Shown here one piece after another: positions 27,078 through 38,262 of a stretch of DNA of 64,000 nt. Positions within the stretch are counted from its first letter, which is position 1; every line of letters begins with the position of its first letter. Both the position numbers and the translations under genes were made by a program. The DNA comes from Agapetus fuscipes (lineage: Eukaryota; Arthropoda; Insecta; Trichoptera; Glossosomatidae), in NCBI GenBank assembly GCA_951799405.1, contig OX637359.1:4150201-4214200 (forward strand). Direction: 5' to 3'. Under the pieces are notes generated by a model. It had not been told where the DNA came from. It saw only the letters and a program-made list of their open reading frames with translations, and ran no database searches.

Positions 27078-27356
27078 GTTGACACAATCACTTTATTCGG
27101 GCTATGTAGCCGTGGTCTGGTTAATTCTTTCCGGACAGTTTCGCCCATTGCTCCGATGGGTAGGTATTATCAGCGGTTGGCTAGTCGCTGTGATCTTCTC
27201 ACAGGATCTGGTGTTCTGGAAGCAACGCTAGCCTTTTGTTTTTAATCGGAGCAATGGGCGAAACTGTCCAGAAAGAAGTAACCAGACCACGGCTACATAG
27301 CCCGAATAAAGTGATTGTGTCAACAAGAACCGGCCGTGAAAGCTTCAATGTACAAT
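27078..27356 (+). mobile_element. H1 hairpin element, 279 bp
   Basis: Flanked by a 13-bp target duplication TAACTTTATTCTT (27065-27077, 27357-27369). Arms at about 27078-27160 and 27243-27322 are inverse complements around a unique centre. The unpaired end CCGGCCGTGAAAGC to GTACAAT matches the end of the element at 20909. The left arm (minus strand, 27131-27176) holds CTGATAA, stem II CCCAT/ATGGG, GAAAC and CCGG. The G to A change in the core would be expected to inactivate it. Confidence 0.75.
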
Positions 27357-27369
27357 TAACTTTATTCTT

Positions 27370-27930
27370 CTTTGCATGCAATCTTTCAGAGGAATCTTTG
27401 TAGAACTTAATTTAAAAACAAAATTTAAATATGAAAACAAAACACTGTTTTATTCTACTGATATATTATTAGAACTTATATATCAGTAGAATGTAGGAGT
27501 GTTTTATTTTTTATTCTTAAATCTTAAATTTAAGATTTTTGTCAATCAATTTACCTTTCATTCCAAATTCATGAACGTGCCATTTACCAAATCGAAAATT
27601 CCTTGACGTCACAATGAAATCATGCCCGAGGTTTTTCTTTCGGGAAATCGAACGACAAAAAAATGTTTAACGAAACATGTGTTCTTTGGGTTTCAATTGA
27701 ATTCCTGAATTTTCATTACCCACGTCCGACGATTTTCACATAATGCACTGGCGTTGGGTGGGTCTACTTCCCTCTCCCCCCCCCTCCTGTTAGACCTCTG
27801 TATGTAGGGTGTACCTGTACCTGCGCCCCTCTCACCCCTCTGCCTAACGAACCTGCCATCCTGGGTCTTATTATTCCCTGATGGTCCAAAAGAACCATAA
27901 CAAGACCCACCTCTTTTAATTTCTTAACGA
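27370..27930. other. Unassigned; contains a short perfect palindrome
   Basis: Arms ATTCTACTGATATA and TATATCAGTAGAAT lie around 27450-27495. The rest shows no feature. Confidence 0.35.
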
Positions 27931-27934
27931 TCAT

Positions 27935-28290
27935 CAAAAAACAGAAAGAAACGGCGGTTGATCTGTAATGTTGGCAGCCAGGGTTTTTTAAATTAGAATT
28001 TGTTTTCTGTTTTAGTTTTGATGTCCATACATATTATTGTCCTTGACTTATAGGTTGGTATGCGGCTGACCACCCATGCTGTAAAAATGGTTCATTTTGC
28101 CAATGTCACCCCTGTTTCAGGGAAGGTCGGCAAGAGTTGCAGGGCTTATGTTCATTTAAGATTAGGTTTTTATATTGTAGTTCCACATGTGACATGTGTT
28201 AGCGCGAACTCATATGTGTCTGCTTAAGGGAATGCATTTATTATGAATCTCGAACGATGTATATCTTTGCAACTTAGATTTCGATTTAGA
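27935..28290 (+). mobile_element. RTE-A 3' end: C-terminal codons, UTR and A-repeat
   Basis: ACAGAAAGAAACGGCGGTTG (degraded C-terminal codons), TTGGCAGCCAGGGTTTTTT, then the A-repeat from GACTTATAGGTTGGTATGCG to CTTAGATTTCGATTTAGAT. Confidence 0.8.
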
Positions 28291-28687
28291 TCTTAACTGA
28301 GACTCCCGTTTTTAAATATTTATGCATTTTTGACGGTTTTTTGAAAAATCTGTTTGCGAAAGGCCATAGTTTTTGCACGACCTCGTCATGACTCGGTGGT
28401 ATCTTTATTCTGGTCACGTGCGCCTCCACCTCGCCCACGGAATCTAGCCTCTGGGTAAAGCGCCAACCTACCCAAGACCCCGCTGGTTCCGGGATATACC
28501 TACGAACCAATCTTCAGAGTTGAAAACTTTCACCAAATTTCGGCTAAGTTTAATTGTTAGTACTACGTATTATGTAAACCTAATAGTAGGTTTAGATTTA
28601 GGCTTGTTCTAATTTAGGAGAATAAAATCTACAAATTGAATTATAAAATACTCAATTTCTGGTTAGTGTGTTAACGTTGAGAGAAAT
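28291..28687. other. Unassigned
   Basis: A GC-richer patch (28390-28500) is open on the minus strand for 74 codons without family resemblance. Confidence 0.3.
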
Positions 28688-28805
28688 CATTTGTTTTGTG
28701 AAGAGGAATGCAATTTACCAACCTATTATTCCTGGCCAGAAATAGGTTTTAAAAGTATCAATTAATAATTTATCATTTAATAGTGTAATGAATTATTAAT
28801 AGTTA
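28688..28805 (-). mobile_element. D-SINE 3' fragment
   Basis: Plus strand GTGAAGAGGAATGCAATTTA and CCTGGCCAGAAATAGG match the D-SINE 3' end (inverse). An RTE fragment starts right after. Confidence 0.6.
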
Positions 28806-29394
28806 ATTCCTGACGAAAGAATTAGAGAAGCGTGCCAGCAAAGGAAGATACGTGATAGGAGCGTTTGCTGGAATAGCGAAGAATAAAAGGATTGCAAAGA
28901 AAATGAAAATGGCGGTATACAATTGTATATTGTTGCCGACCCTGAAGTATGGAAGCGAGTCATGGACGGCGAATGAAAAAGAAGTAAATAAGGTATGCAC
29001 CGTAGAAATGGCTCATTTGAGAAGTATGACAGGAAGAACACTGAAAGATAGAGTGAGAAACGAATGGGTTCTGAATGAATGCGGAGTAAAAGAAAGCGTG
29101 AAAGTGAAAATTCAAAGACGTGTGATGCGATGGTTTGGACATATTGAAAGGATGAATGAAGACCGACTGACAAAAAGAGTGTATAAAGGGAATGTAATAG
29201 GTAAGCGCGGAAGGGGAAGACCTAGGAAAGAATGTATTGATCAGATAAGTGAGATTGCGAATGAATGGAATTTACAGAGTGGAAACAAGAGAAGAGCATG
29301 CATGAAAAGAGTGATGAAATTAGATGAGATGAAAGAAGTATGCAAGGACAGTGTCAAGTGGAGGCACTTGTGTGGAGGTACTGGCCACTCCTAG
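28806..29394 (+). pseudogene. RTE-type LINE C-terminal coding fragment
   Basis: Open for about 190 codons. The order of blocks is MKMAVYNCILLPTLKYGSE near residue 22 of the ATG-initiated frame, SMTGRTLKDRVRNEW near 60, VMRWFGHIERMNEDRLTKRV near 90, GKRGRGRPRKECIDQISEIA near 118, and MKEVCKDSVKWRHLCGGTGH at the end. This is the conserved C-terminus of RTE-type reverse transcriptases; catalytic motifs are upstream and missing. It is the longest RTE frame here and a close relative of RTE-A (same SEIANE and KRRACMK blocks), but its 3' UTR (GGAATTGCGGCAGGATCC) is not the A-repeat. Confidence 0.8.
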
Positions 29395-29454
29395 AGGAAT
29401 TGCGGCAGGATCCAAGACTATTCCTCAATCATATCCGTTGCACCAGTATTTTTA

Positions 29455-29590
29455 GTTGCACAATATTCTTTCATTAAAGATTTAAAAATAAAACACAAAG
29501 CTTTTCTGCAGGATTTGATTCATTTCCTCGAGCGCTTTCAGCGTTATCACACCATCATCAAGAGAACAAATTGTTGTCTGATATGACCAA
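29455..29590 (-). mobile_element. H2 element with hammerhead-like motif
   Basis: Minus strand: stem I TTCTC/GAGGAA, core TTGATGA (first base T, not C), stem II GGTGT/ACGCT with wobbles, GAA, self-complementary AGCGCT, then C. Body and GTGTTTTATTTTT end follow. Confidence 0.55.
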
Positions 29591-29697
29591 GGCCTAATCT
29601 CTTATGTTCCAGACTATACGAGACGCCTCTTGAATGGATGTTTCCATACAGTACCAGAAGTACCGACAGTTCAAAGTGTCAAACACCTTGAAGAAGT

Positions 29698-30068
29698 TGT
29701 AACTGTAACTGTAACTATAACTCTGTCGCCATTCCGCTAGGGTGGCCAGAGCCTCTGCAGAGTTGCCTCCATTTTTTCCTATCCTGACATACCTCTTTCA
29801 ATTCCTTCTTATCCATCACCTTTTTCATGCATTTTCTTCTTTTACGCTCACTTTGTATATCCCATTCCTTCACAATCTCCTCAATCTGATCACTCCATAC
29901 TTTTCTCGGTCGTCCCTTCCATCTTTTTCCTTTCACACTTTCTTTGTATATATACTTTGTCAGTCTATCATCATTCTATCATCATTCATTCTTTCCACAT
30001 GCCCAAACCATCAAATCACATTCTTTTGTACTTTAACTTTCACATCCTCTTTCAAATTACATTCTTTT
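29698..30068 (-). pseudogene. T-RTE LINE 3' end with TTACAG tail
   Basis: Minus-strand frame WSDQIEEIVKEWDIQSERKR then CMKKVMDKKELKEVCQDRKK and RQLCRGSGHP. The 3' end is a GTTACAGTTACAG tail (29698-29716). Upstream the reading frame shifts. It lies between two inverted H2 segments. Confidence 0.8.
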
Positions 30069-30175
30069 TTAGTTGTTTTCTTGATAATGGTGTGATAACA
30101 CCGAAGTGTTCTAGGCAATGAATCAGCTCGTGAAAAAAAACTATCTGTTTTATTTTTACATTAATAACGTAAAAT
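30069..30175 (+). mobile_element. H2 element with eroded hammerhead-like motif
   Basis: TTGATAA core remnant, stem II GGTGT/ACACC, GAAGTGTTC, then AATGAATCAGCTCGTG and GTTTTATTTTTAC. Inverse partner of 29455-29590. Confidence 0.5.
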
Positions 30176-30561
30176 TTATCATCCCAATGTCAATACACAC
30201 ACTTAAAATTTTTACAATTTTTTGTTTCACTTTTCTCAAATTAACTCTGGATTTGTTTCACCTGGAGAAATTGAATTCGGTTCAGTTCATCGAGCTTCTA
30301 GGTTTTGGGTTCTTGTATTGATATTATAATAATAGCAGGACTGTAGCGTGTATTTAATAAATACACATGGACCCTACTGTTCCGTAATTTCGGGGACTTT
30401 GAATTGAGCGTCTGAATTCAAATGGTGGATTTTGTAGAAGTCTACGAAAAAATCTGTATTCATTTTCCAATGCAGAGACGAGAATTTAAATGAAAGGAAA
30501 TGTATTCCTTAAATGTTAAAAATAATTTTCAGAACACAAATAGGTAATGCATTATTAATAA
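30176..30561. other. Unassigned
   Basis: No supported feature. Confidence 0.3.
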
Positions 30562-30650
30562 TTCCTTGACTTAAAGGTTGGTATGAGGTTGATCACGCGT
30601 ACTGTAAAAAAACGGTTTACTTTACTTTTCATCTCTGTTTCAGGACAGGT
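30562..30650 (+). mobile_element. A-repeat, 5' third
   Basis: TTCCTTGACTTAAAGGTTGG through CTGTTTCAGGACAGG. Runs into a minus-oriented copy. Confidence 0.7.
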
Positions 30651-30654
30651 GTAA

Positions 30655-30902
30655 TGTACGTTTCGAAGATATATTACATTGTAGATTCATTTTATATGCA
30701 TTTCCACAAGCAGATACTTATATGTTCGCGCTAACACAAGCCGCATGTGGACCTACAACATAAAAAAAAACGCAAGCTCAAATGAACATAAGCCCTTCAA
30801 CTCTTGCTGCCGTTTCCTTGAAGCAGGGGGGATATTGGCAAAGTGAACCATTTTTTATTGTATGGGTGGTTGGTTTCATACCAACCCATAAGTCCAGGAA
30901 GG
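30655..30902 (-). mobile_element. A-repeat
   Basis: Complete inverse copy from GAAGATATATTACATTG to ACCCATAAGTCCAGGAA. No TAGAT tail at its 3' end, which abuts the preceding copy. Confidence 0.8.
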
Positions 30903-31202
30903 TTGTGTATTGAAATAAAAAAAAACGAGGGAAATTGTCGATTTTCTAATTTCAAGAAAATGTATCCATTCAACTGATTTTCCAAGAACGGCAGAAACCA
31001 CATGTGAATCAGAATTATTTTAAAAGTATGAATAATTCCTTATCGTTGAAAATTTCAATGATGTGTGCTAATCTTAACGAATTCGTATCAGAATATTTGC
31101 ATCCAAGAATTTGAATACAAAATTTATTCGGCTTGTTTAAAAAATTTAAGAAAACGTAGAATTTACATACATTTCTTCGATGCGTTAAAAATTATTACTG
31201 AC
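30903..31202. other. Unassigned
   Basis: No supported feature. Confidence 0.3.
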
Positions 31203-31375
31203 TTAATTTATATTCTTGGCTAAGAAGCCTTGAAGGCTCAGGACCTCCCGCACCACAATCTTCCAGGACTCTCTGTCTTGTGCTGCTTCTCTCCATGGTC
31301 CCCTCACTCCCAGGACTTCGGCGTTGGCTTCGACGTTGTCTGCCCACTGCATCCTGAGACCGGAAAGGGCATCTG
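31203..31375 (-). pseudogene. RTE-like LINE C-terminal fragment
   Basis: Minus-strand frame GLRMQWADNVEANAEVLGVR, WREAAQDRESWKIVVREV and a short end before a stop. The W..D and W+..AQDR.SW pattern is the C-terminus of RTE-type proteins, from a lineage distinct from T-RTE. Confidence 0.6.
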
Positions 31376-31427
31376 AAAAATTATGACACTTTGAAATAAT
31401 ATTGTAAACAAAATTAAAAATATTAAT

Positions 31428-31672
31428 TTGGAAGGGAATGTGAAAGGGAACAGAGAAAAGGGAATGCGGAAAATAGTATGGTTGGATCAGGTTGAAGAAA
31501 TTGTGAAAGAATGGGATAAACAAAGTGAATGTAAAAGAAGGAAATGTATGAAAGAGATGATGGGTACAAATGAATTGAAAGAGGTATGCAAGGATGTGAA
31601 AAAATGGGTGCCAATTTGCAGAGGTTCTGGACACTCCTAGTGGAATGGCGACAGAGTTACAGTATTTGGTCA
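31428..31672 (+). pseudogene. T-RTE LINE 3' end
   Basis: Frame VWLDQVEEIVKEWDKQSECK (first residue here IVW), KRRKCMKEMMGTNELKEVCK, CRGSGHS, stop, then ATGGCGACAGAGTTACAG with only one tail unit. Confidence 0.75.
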
Positions 31673-31900
31673 GTGCGGTTTTTTTGTGCATCACATCTCA
31701 AGAGCCACCTTCGAGTTTGGTAATTGCTGTAAGATGCGCTAATCCTCAAGCAAGACCCAGTTGCTGGAAGGCTGGATGGTGGTCTATGTTAAATAGTGAT
31801 GGGGGTTTCAACGTAGCGAAGAGCATGTTGAAAAAAAACATTTTTTTGTACTCTGTAAAGGTCAAACCTTCCGATTATTAGTCCTACACGGTCAAATGTA
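31673..31900 (-). mobile_element. B-SINE, diverged, L2-type tail
   Basis: TGTGCATCACATCTCAAGAG (tail, inverse), CAAGCAAGACCCAGTTGCTG and TCAACGTAGCGAAGAGCATG. Head eroded. Confidence 0.65.
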
Positions 31901-32170
31901 ACCGTAACTCTGTCACCTTTCCCCTATGGGTGGCAATACCCTCTGCAAAGTTGACTCCATTTCTTACTATCCTTGAGGTACCTCTTTTAAATCCTTCAAA
32001 TTCATCCACTTTTTCAGGCATTTTTTTTTACATTGACTTTGTTTAATATATATTTTTTATTTCACAATTACTTCAATCTGATAAATCCGTGCTTTTCTCG
32101 ATCTTTTTTTTTTCTTATATTTCTTTCACATTTTCTCTTCAGATACGCTTATTTGTCAGACTTTCTCAAA
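31901..32170 (-). pseudogene. T-RTE LINE 3' end, degenerate
   Basis: GTAACCGTAACTCTGTCACC, then inverse coding blocks with many substitutions (TTGAGGTACCTCTTTTAAAT). Confidence 0.6.
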
Positions 32171-32974
32171 CAATAACATAATTCATCTTATTTGTAGATA
32201 TAAGAATAGAAAATAGACATTAAATTTTTCAAAATACTAATACGGATAAAAAAGTACAACCATAGCTTATATTAAACAATTAATACATGAAATTTGATTT
32301 AATTTACAAGTATCTTATTTATTTCCATAAAATAAATAAAATCTGATATTTTATTTATCATGAATGTTTGTGGATTGTTTTCCTTATAAATTAAAAACGT
32401 ATAAATAAATAAAGAGAAAAAAAACATAAAAATATATTCATTTCGTTCAACCGAATTCCCGGATAAGTATTTGGTATTTTTATTTCAGTGTTTTTTTTAT
32501 TCATACATTTATTTTAACGTTTATATTCTGTTCAAAATCAAATAAAAAAAACGTATTTGATTTATTTGTTTGTTGTGAAAAATCTAGACTAAATATAAAA
32601 TATCTATTTATAATAAAACGGAATATTTTTTTTTAGTTATTGGATATTTGAAATGTCTTGTAAACAACTGTATATTTGCAAACAAAACAATTGTTTAAGA
32701 TATTATTAGGGTTTTCCACCAGGCTTCAGTGTCCTTAGTATAAAATATTGCGTGGACTCACCTCGACAGCGTAAATCGAAAAAAAAGTATGAAACATAAT
32801 TGACTCTCTTGGAGTGCCGTGGTATATTTCATATATTTTTTTTATTTACGCAAGAAAAACACGTACAACACGATAGTGTGAGAGTTGTTTTAAATATTTT
32901 TTAAACAAATTTCCAGTTTTCATTAGACGCATTGGTCCAGTACACAAAAAAAAAATTGCTTAAGTGAAATAACC
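32171..32974. other. A/T-rich; FB core fragment at 32855-32960 (minus)
   Basis: GTGTGAGAGTTGTTTTAAAT, then TTGGTCCAGTACAC is the inverse of the FB core seen at 22.9, 42.9 and 46.6 kb. The rest has no feature. Confidence 0.45.
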
Positions 32975-33188
32975 CCTGATGGACATAAGAAAAACAAACA
33001 CTAAAAGGACGACATGTAAGCCCACGTATACACATGCTGCATGTGTACTTACAAAATAAATTAAACCTCGCATGAACATTTTACCTTGCAACTCCTGCAG
33101 ACACCTGAAACTGGGGTGACATTGACAAGGTGAACCATTTTCAACAATAAGGGTGGTCAGCAGCATACCAACCTATAAGTCTAGCACA
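32975..33188 (-). mobile_element. A-repeat, diverged
   Basis: CATGCTGCATGTGTACTTAC, CTGAAACTGGGGTGACATTG, ACCAACCTATAAGTC. Inverse A-repeat without the 3' tail. Confidence 0.75.
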
Positions 33189-33382
33189 CATTTCAATTCT
33201 GTTTGATGTTTTTTTCATGATTAATGCCCATTTGTGTTTGTAAGCGATATTTTCAGATAAAAAAAAACCGAAGAAAACAGAACAATTGTTTGATATTATC
33301 AATGATACAAAAAAAAACTATTATTCTGTATGCTTTTCATTTTCATACTCACGATATGAGCTCAAATACAAGGCATTAGTAC

Positions 33383-33855
33383 TGTTATGTAAATATAAAT
33401 ATTGAAATAAGTATGGGTAGTTATAGTTATAAGAATCCTCAAAAGTATTGGTAGGTAAGATCGATAATTATGTATAAGTGTAGAATTCTCTAGGCTAAGT
33501 AGGTATTTGTCATAATTATAGGAATACTGTATTGCATTGGTTGGTAGGATTTTGGTTGTGTCTAGGTAGTACGTGAAACATCGAGAAGTAATAATTACTC
33601 TGGAACCGTCTGGCGACTTTAGTTCTGGATCATACTGCTCTGAAGAGTATAAAGGTGCGAATGGCCTGCAGAGCGGGCCAGTATCATAGCGACTAACAAA
33701 CACATCGAAGCCATCTGATCAGTGAACCGAAACCAATGGAATAATCGAGAAAGTAGTGTGAAAATAAATTTTGTAACTGTGTAAAATAAATAACTATTGA
33801 AGGAGACCTGTGTATTTTTAATTTGGAAAGACAATTGAACCCTAATTTCGTAACA
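33383..33855 (+). mobile_element. Solo LTR, 473 bp
   Basis: Starts TGTTATGTAAATAT, ends TTTCGTAACA, and is flanked by GTAC on both sides (33379-33382, 33856-33859). A TATA box (GAGTATAAAGG) lies near 33652 and AATAAA near 33764. The LTR at 62176-62586 is the same family in the other orientation. A 4-bp duplication fits Ty3/Gypsy-type integrases. No internal region is present. Confidence 0.8.
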
Positions 33856-34087
33856 GTACCTTAAGCATGCAGCTTAGTGATGGTAAACTATTCCGGAATC
33901 AAATCCCGGATTCTAAAAAAAAACAATGCCGAACTTTTTCGATTTCAACGAAAGACCAAAGAATATTATTATTTATTTATAGAAAATTATTTATTCTTTC
34001 AATTTTTTTTTATTATTCGTTGGGTAAACTTCCCATGTAAAAAACAAGCATTTTAATATATGTTGGACTTATGCAATAGATTGTTAT

Positions 34088-34262
34088 TAGGCTTATCTCC
34101 CATACTGTAAAAAATGCTTCACTATGCTAATACCACCCCTGTTTCAGGGAAGGTCGGCAAGATTTGCAGGGTTAATGTTGATTTGAGGTTCGAATTTAAA
34201 TTTGTAAGTATGCATGCAGAATTTGTAAGCGAAAACATACGCGCGTCTGCTTGAAGGCATGT
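34088..34262 (+). mobile_element. A-repeat, diverged
   Basis: GGCTTATCTCCCATACTG, CTGTTTCAGGGAAGGTCGG, TTTGTAAGCGAAAACATAC. Confidence 0.7.
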
Positions 34263-34423
34263 GAAATTGTGAAAGAATGGGGTTTACAAGCGACTGGTTA
34301 TGAAGAAAATGTTAGGGATATGAATTAATTGAAGCATGTATGCAAGGATAGGAAAAACTGAAGCATATTATGTGAAGGGTATGGCTACCACTAGCGTAAT
34401 GATGACACTGTTACTGTTACAGC
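34263..34423 (+). pseudogene. T-RTE LINE 3' end, degenerate
   Basis: GAAATTGTGAAAGAATGGGG (EIVKEW), TGTATGCAAGGATAGGAAAA (VCKDRK) and a GTTACTGTTACAG tail. Frameshifts and stops. Confidence 0.65.
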
Positions 34424-34545
34424 ATGTGCACTTATAAAATGGAAAACCAAATCTAAATTGAACAAAAAACGTGTAAATTTTTCCGACCTTTTCTGAACAA
34501 GCGTGATATTGGCAAAGTGAACAAATTTGGTTGCTTAAAATGAAG
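34424..34545 (-). mobile_element. A-repeat fragment
   Basis: CATGTGCACTTATAAAATGG, CCGACCTTTTCTGAACAAGC. With 34088-34262 it brackets the T-RTE piece in inverted orientation. Confidence 0.6.
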
Positions 34546-34767
34546 ACAGCTATTTGAAACACATGCAGATTCTTGGTAGCCATTAATTGTTTGTTAAACA
34601 ACAATAATTATCCTATGATCCATAGCTTAAGTAGGTCATGTTAATGTAATTTTTACATACTTACTCGCTATCAATAAAAAGTTATAAATATTGAGAAGGA
34701 AAAATTAAATTCAATACAATCAATTTTAAAATTCTCTCCCATCTCCAATAAAATATGACAACTTCAA

Positions 34768-34910
34768 GCATAAGCTGTCATTTGAGATTGGATTTTTATG
34801 TTGTAAGTCCATATGCGGCATGTGCGAGCGCAAACTTGTACGTGTCTGCTTATGGGAATGCATGTAATATAAAGCATAAATGTAATATATCTTTGCAACT
34901 TAGATTGTCA
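34768..34910 (+). mobile_element. A-repeat, 3' half
   Basis: TCATTTGAGATTGGATTTTT, GGCATGTGCGAGCGCAAAC, TATCTTTGCAACTTAGATTG. Confidence 0.75.
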
Positions 34911-35865
34911 ATGAAATCTACAAAAGACTGTCAGGTTAATACAAAAAAAATATGGACTAAAATTGTTAATTATGATCTAGAATTGTTATGGCAAAGTGAA
35001 AAAAGGATTCAATGAAAAAAATAGGCCGAATCCTTTATTAGATAATAAATGAAAATACCGCAATTATCAAGTTGAACTTTTCAGGCATACTTTTAAATGG
35101 CCCTAAAAGCTAAAAGGGATAAGAAACAAAAAATCGGGATAAACCGTTATAAGATTTCAGAATATTTTTACACATCCCTAACGCACCGAGTGCACTTAAC
35201 GCCCTCACGTGTTCCCGCTGACAGTTTCGCAGAGTGTGTCGTCCACTATTTAGCTTTTTCCCCGTTCCACATTAAAGGGAAACCCAGCCTTCTTGCATTG
35301 CATTTCAGTACAACGTACGGTGCATTTTCCTTTGGAGAAAAATACAAATAAAACGCTTTTCCACGTACTCCGGTGTTTGCTTTTTAGCATTGCTGCAAGC
35401 ACAAAAATTTACACTGAAACTCAAATATAGCATTTTACCGAAAATGTATGGAAAATGAAAAAGCCTCTGGTGAGTGTTTTAGTTTACCTACATTTTTTGG
35501 CAAACGGTATATTTGAGTGTTAACCTAAGTTACTTGGAGTATAGTGAATGAATGGCCCGGGATGTAAGAGCACTAGGAAGCGGAAATAATTTTATTTCTT
35601 TTAAAAAAATAAACAGGAAGTATTTGGAAGAGGTTTCCCTCTTTTTTCTGATGTTGTGCTACGCCACTGATTAAATAATATATGTAATGTTTTTTAAATG
35701 GTGCAAAATTGAAAGAATTTTTTTATTTTTGTATTAGAAAATGGCAAATCTCCTATACGGAGATTTTTTGGGTAAGACCATACCCTACTCGCAGTTTTAA
35801 TATCTGCAACATAGCTCTTTCACGAGCAGTAAGCATTTTCAAGGCTTAGTTAGGTTAGATCCAGT
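34911..35865. other. Unassigned
   Basis: No confident repeat or gene. The open stretch at 35097-35351 has no family resemblance. Confidence 0.3.
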
Positions 35866-36150
35866 TTTTCCAGTCGATTCGTGGTTGAGTGCTTGCAATC
35901 CATGCCGTGAGCTTGGGTTCGACTCCCACTGAGACGAGGGTGTCAGAAATGATTTCTCGTTTCAGTATTTATTTCAAGCCCCAAAATAAAATACTGGCAA
36001 GGCTTACTCAGCCTTCATAAGAAATAAGTATCAGCCCTCTCGAGGGCTGGGAAGCCCCCGTTCCAACTGAAGTGATAGGCGTTAGACCGGCCCTCTTACC
36101 TGTAAAAATAAATAGGTTCCACTCACCACATGCGAAACCCTTCAGCAGCA
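35866..36150 (+). mobile_element. C-SINE
   Basis: Degraded A-box (GATTCGTGGTTGAG), GGGTTCGACTCCCACTG, ACTGGCAAGGCTTACTC, GTTAGACCGGCCC, ending at ACATGCGAAACCCTTC. Confidence 0.75.
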
Positions 36151-36261
36151 GCAGCTTTGAAAATGCTTTCTGTTCGAGAAAACGAAACGTCTTTCGTTAA
36201 GTAAGGTCTTTCCATATATGATTTACAAAACAATTATAAATCGGATTATGGATCCTGATAT

Positions 36262-36430
36262 GAGGGCGTCCTTTTTTCCACCTTAAAGGAGGTCTTCCAG
36301 CTGGGCGTTGACCTATTGGCATCTCATTAGCTACGATGTGTGCGAGTCTTTCATGACTCATTCTGGAGACATGATCTCTCGAAAATCATCTCCCGGGTCT
36401 TCTTCATCTCACAGATCGTTTTTTTTCTTG
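36262..36430 (-). pseudogene. RTE-like LINE coding fragment
   Basis: Minus-strand frame VSRMSHERLAHIVANEMPIG then QRPAGRPPLRWK, the block HxxRM..ER...G.RP.GRPP.RW typical of RTE C-terminal regions. Flanks diverged. Confidence 0.6.
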
Positions 36431-36461
36431 GAACTTTTTTCAGAACCATATTTAGAGTCAT

Positions 36462-36998
36462 GGACCGGTTCGTAGCCTAGTGATAATGCTTTTGACTCGT
36501 CAATGGAAGGTCGTGAGTTTGAATCCTGGCGGAGCACAAAAAAAAAACCTTTGTTATTATCAAATATGCTCTTCGCTGGATTGAAACATCATAAACCTTT
36601 ACTAAAGACCGGTCACTAAAGCTCCATCCAGCCTTACACTAACTGAGTCTAGCTTGAGTATTGGTGCTTTGTAGCGACGATCAAGCTTTAAAAATTCCAG
36701 TGGATAGTTCAGTTGGTAGAATTCTTGTATTCCATGACGAGAGCAAGGGTTCGATAGCCACCGAGGGTATCGGAAATGATTTCCCGTTGCAGTTTTTAAT
36801 TCAAACACAATAAAATAAAACCGGCAAAGTTGATTCAGCCTTCACAAGAAATAAGAATCCGCCCTCTCGAAAGCTGGGAAATCCCCACTTCAAATGAAGT
36901 GGTTGGCGTAAAACGAAAAAAGAATAAGTTCCCGAATCACTACATGCGACCCCTTCGGGGATGACGCAGGAAAGGAGCTACACTAGTTATGTTGCGTA
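36462..36998 (+). mobile_element. B-C composite SINE
   Basis: B: GGACCGGTTCGTAGCCTAGT, GTGAGTTTGAATCCTGGCGG. Junction GACGATCAAGCT. C: GATAGTTCAGTTGGTAGA, GGGTTCGATAGCC, with the full C body to GTTGCGTAGTTGC. No internal C deletion, unlike the copies at 39.2, 47.5 and 50.0 kb. Confidence 0.8.
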
Positions 36999-37574
36999 GT
37001 TGCATATCTCTACCTACCTTGTTTTTTAGAGTCTAAACAACTTTCTTCTTATGTTTTTTCTCAACTTGAATAAAATAAAACTCGAAGAATTAATTTTAGA
37101 TTCACTTAATTTTCATACATTTTACATAACTAAGCTTTGTTTTCTCCAACTTTCAGCTGTCTGAGTGAAAAAGATAACTACCTCATGGTGTTTTACCAAA
37201 AATATATCAGAAGTAAGACTCTCTTTAGAGGCGCTGTTTACATTTCCATATATATTTTTTGTTAACGCTTTGGTCGAGTTTAAGGGATGTTGCATACTTG
37301 GGATAAAGTGCATTCTATTAGAGAAAATTGAAACTTTGTAACTGAGAAAAATAAAATATTTTAAGCGTCTCTTCGAAAACACATTTATTTATCACGATTC
37401 AGTATTAAATCTCATTTAAACTTTAAAGGAGAAATTTTTGTTTTCACGAAAGAATGTTTGTAAAAATTATGTAAGGAATATGAGTAGTTGTATTTGTCTG
37501 TGTGGGTTAATAATAAAGTCTGTTAAGTCTTCTTAAAATAAATATATGTTAGGGACTTAAAATATTTTTTTGTA
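36999..37574. other. Unassigned
   Basis: No supported feature. Confidence 0.3.
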
Positions 37575-37775
37575 TATTTTGTATTGTTTGTGTATTAACA
37601 CTGTGAAAATTCATATTCAATGATTATTTAGTTTAAGGAATTAAATCAAACACTGTTTTATATTTTCACTTTTACAATTATTTATTCTTCAATTTTACTA
37701 ACGTTTTCGATCTTAGATCATCGTCAGGTATAAATATTTTTGTTGTTGTTCGAGATTGCTTGAGTGTCGGGTAGA
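37575..37775 (-). mobile_element. H2 element with intact hammerhead-like core
   Basis: Minus strand: motif at 37730-37697, body with TAAAAGTGAAAATATAAAAC, then end signature TTTTCACAGTGTTAATAC near 37590. Same order as at 62978-63150. Confidence 0.65.
37697..37730 (-). ncRNA. Hammerhead-ribozyme-like motif (H2)
   Basis: Stem I TAC/GTA, core CTGACGA, one extra T, stem II GATC/GATC with loop TAA, GAA, self-complementary stem III AACGTT, then A. All conserved core bases are present. Confidence 0.55.
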
Positions 37776-37983
37776 ATGTTCTGGCAAAATCTAGCAGGTA
37801 GCGATTCTCCATATTTCGAGAATGATCTTTGTTATTACTATAATAAAGGACCCAAACTCTCTGTAGCGGTCAGAAGTGTAACAGCCGTTGTATCATACTG
37901 TGCAAATGTAACTTAGAACCGAAAATGTGCCAATAAATTGTGCAAAAAAAGCACTGCAAAACAGAACAAAAATAATGAAATTT

Positions 37984-38262
37984 AGATGATTTATTGGTTG
38001 AGCGCTGTTTTTGTGTAAAGCTTGGTCGCCGCTTTAGAAAGCGCTTATTTTCAAGCAAGCCCCAGTTATATTTTTTGCTTCGTAAAAAAATGCATCTGCC
38101 TTCACCAAAGATTATCAAAAAAAGGTTCATCCTGCCTTTGAGCAAATTGGTCTAGGTTGTTTATTGACGCATCTTGAAGCGACAACCAAGCTCACAGTTT
38201 GCTCTTGATGTGTGATCAATGCAAAGAAAACATCTCCAAGTAAATCATGCAAATATTTATTA
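37984..38262. mobile_element. Inverted pair of B-SINE 3' halves
   Basis: 37984-38077 is an inverse B tail and body (GGTTGAGCGCTGTTTTTGTG, CAAGCAAGCCCCAGTT). 38098-38262 is a plus B body and tail (CTTCACCAAAGATTATC, TTGCTCTTGATGTGTGATC). No tRNA head on either. Confidence 0.6.

Noticed and set aside
29742..30095. Hydrophobic T/C-rich frames such as 29742-30095 and 61723-61974 as membrane proteins
   Set aside because: They are the antisense strand of T-RTE coding sequence; lysine-rich codons read backwards give phenylalanine and leucine-rich peptides.
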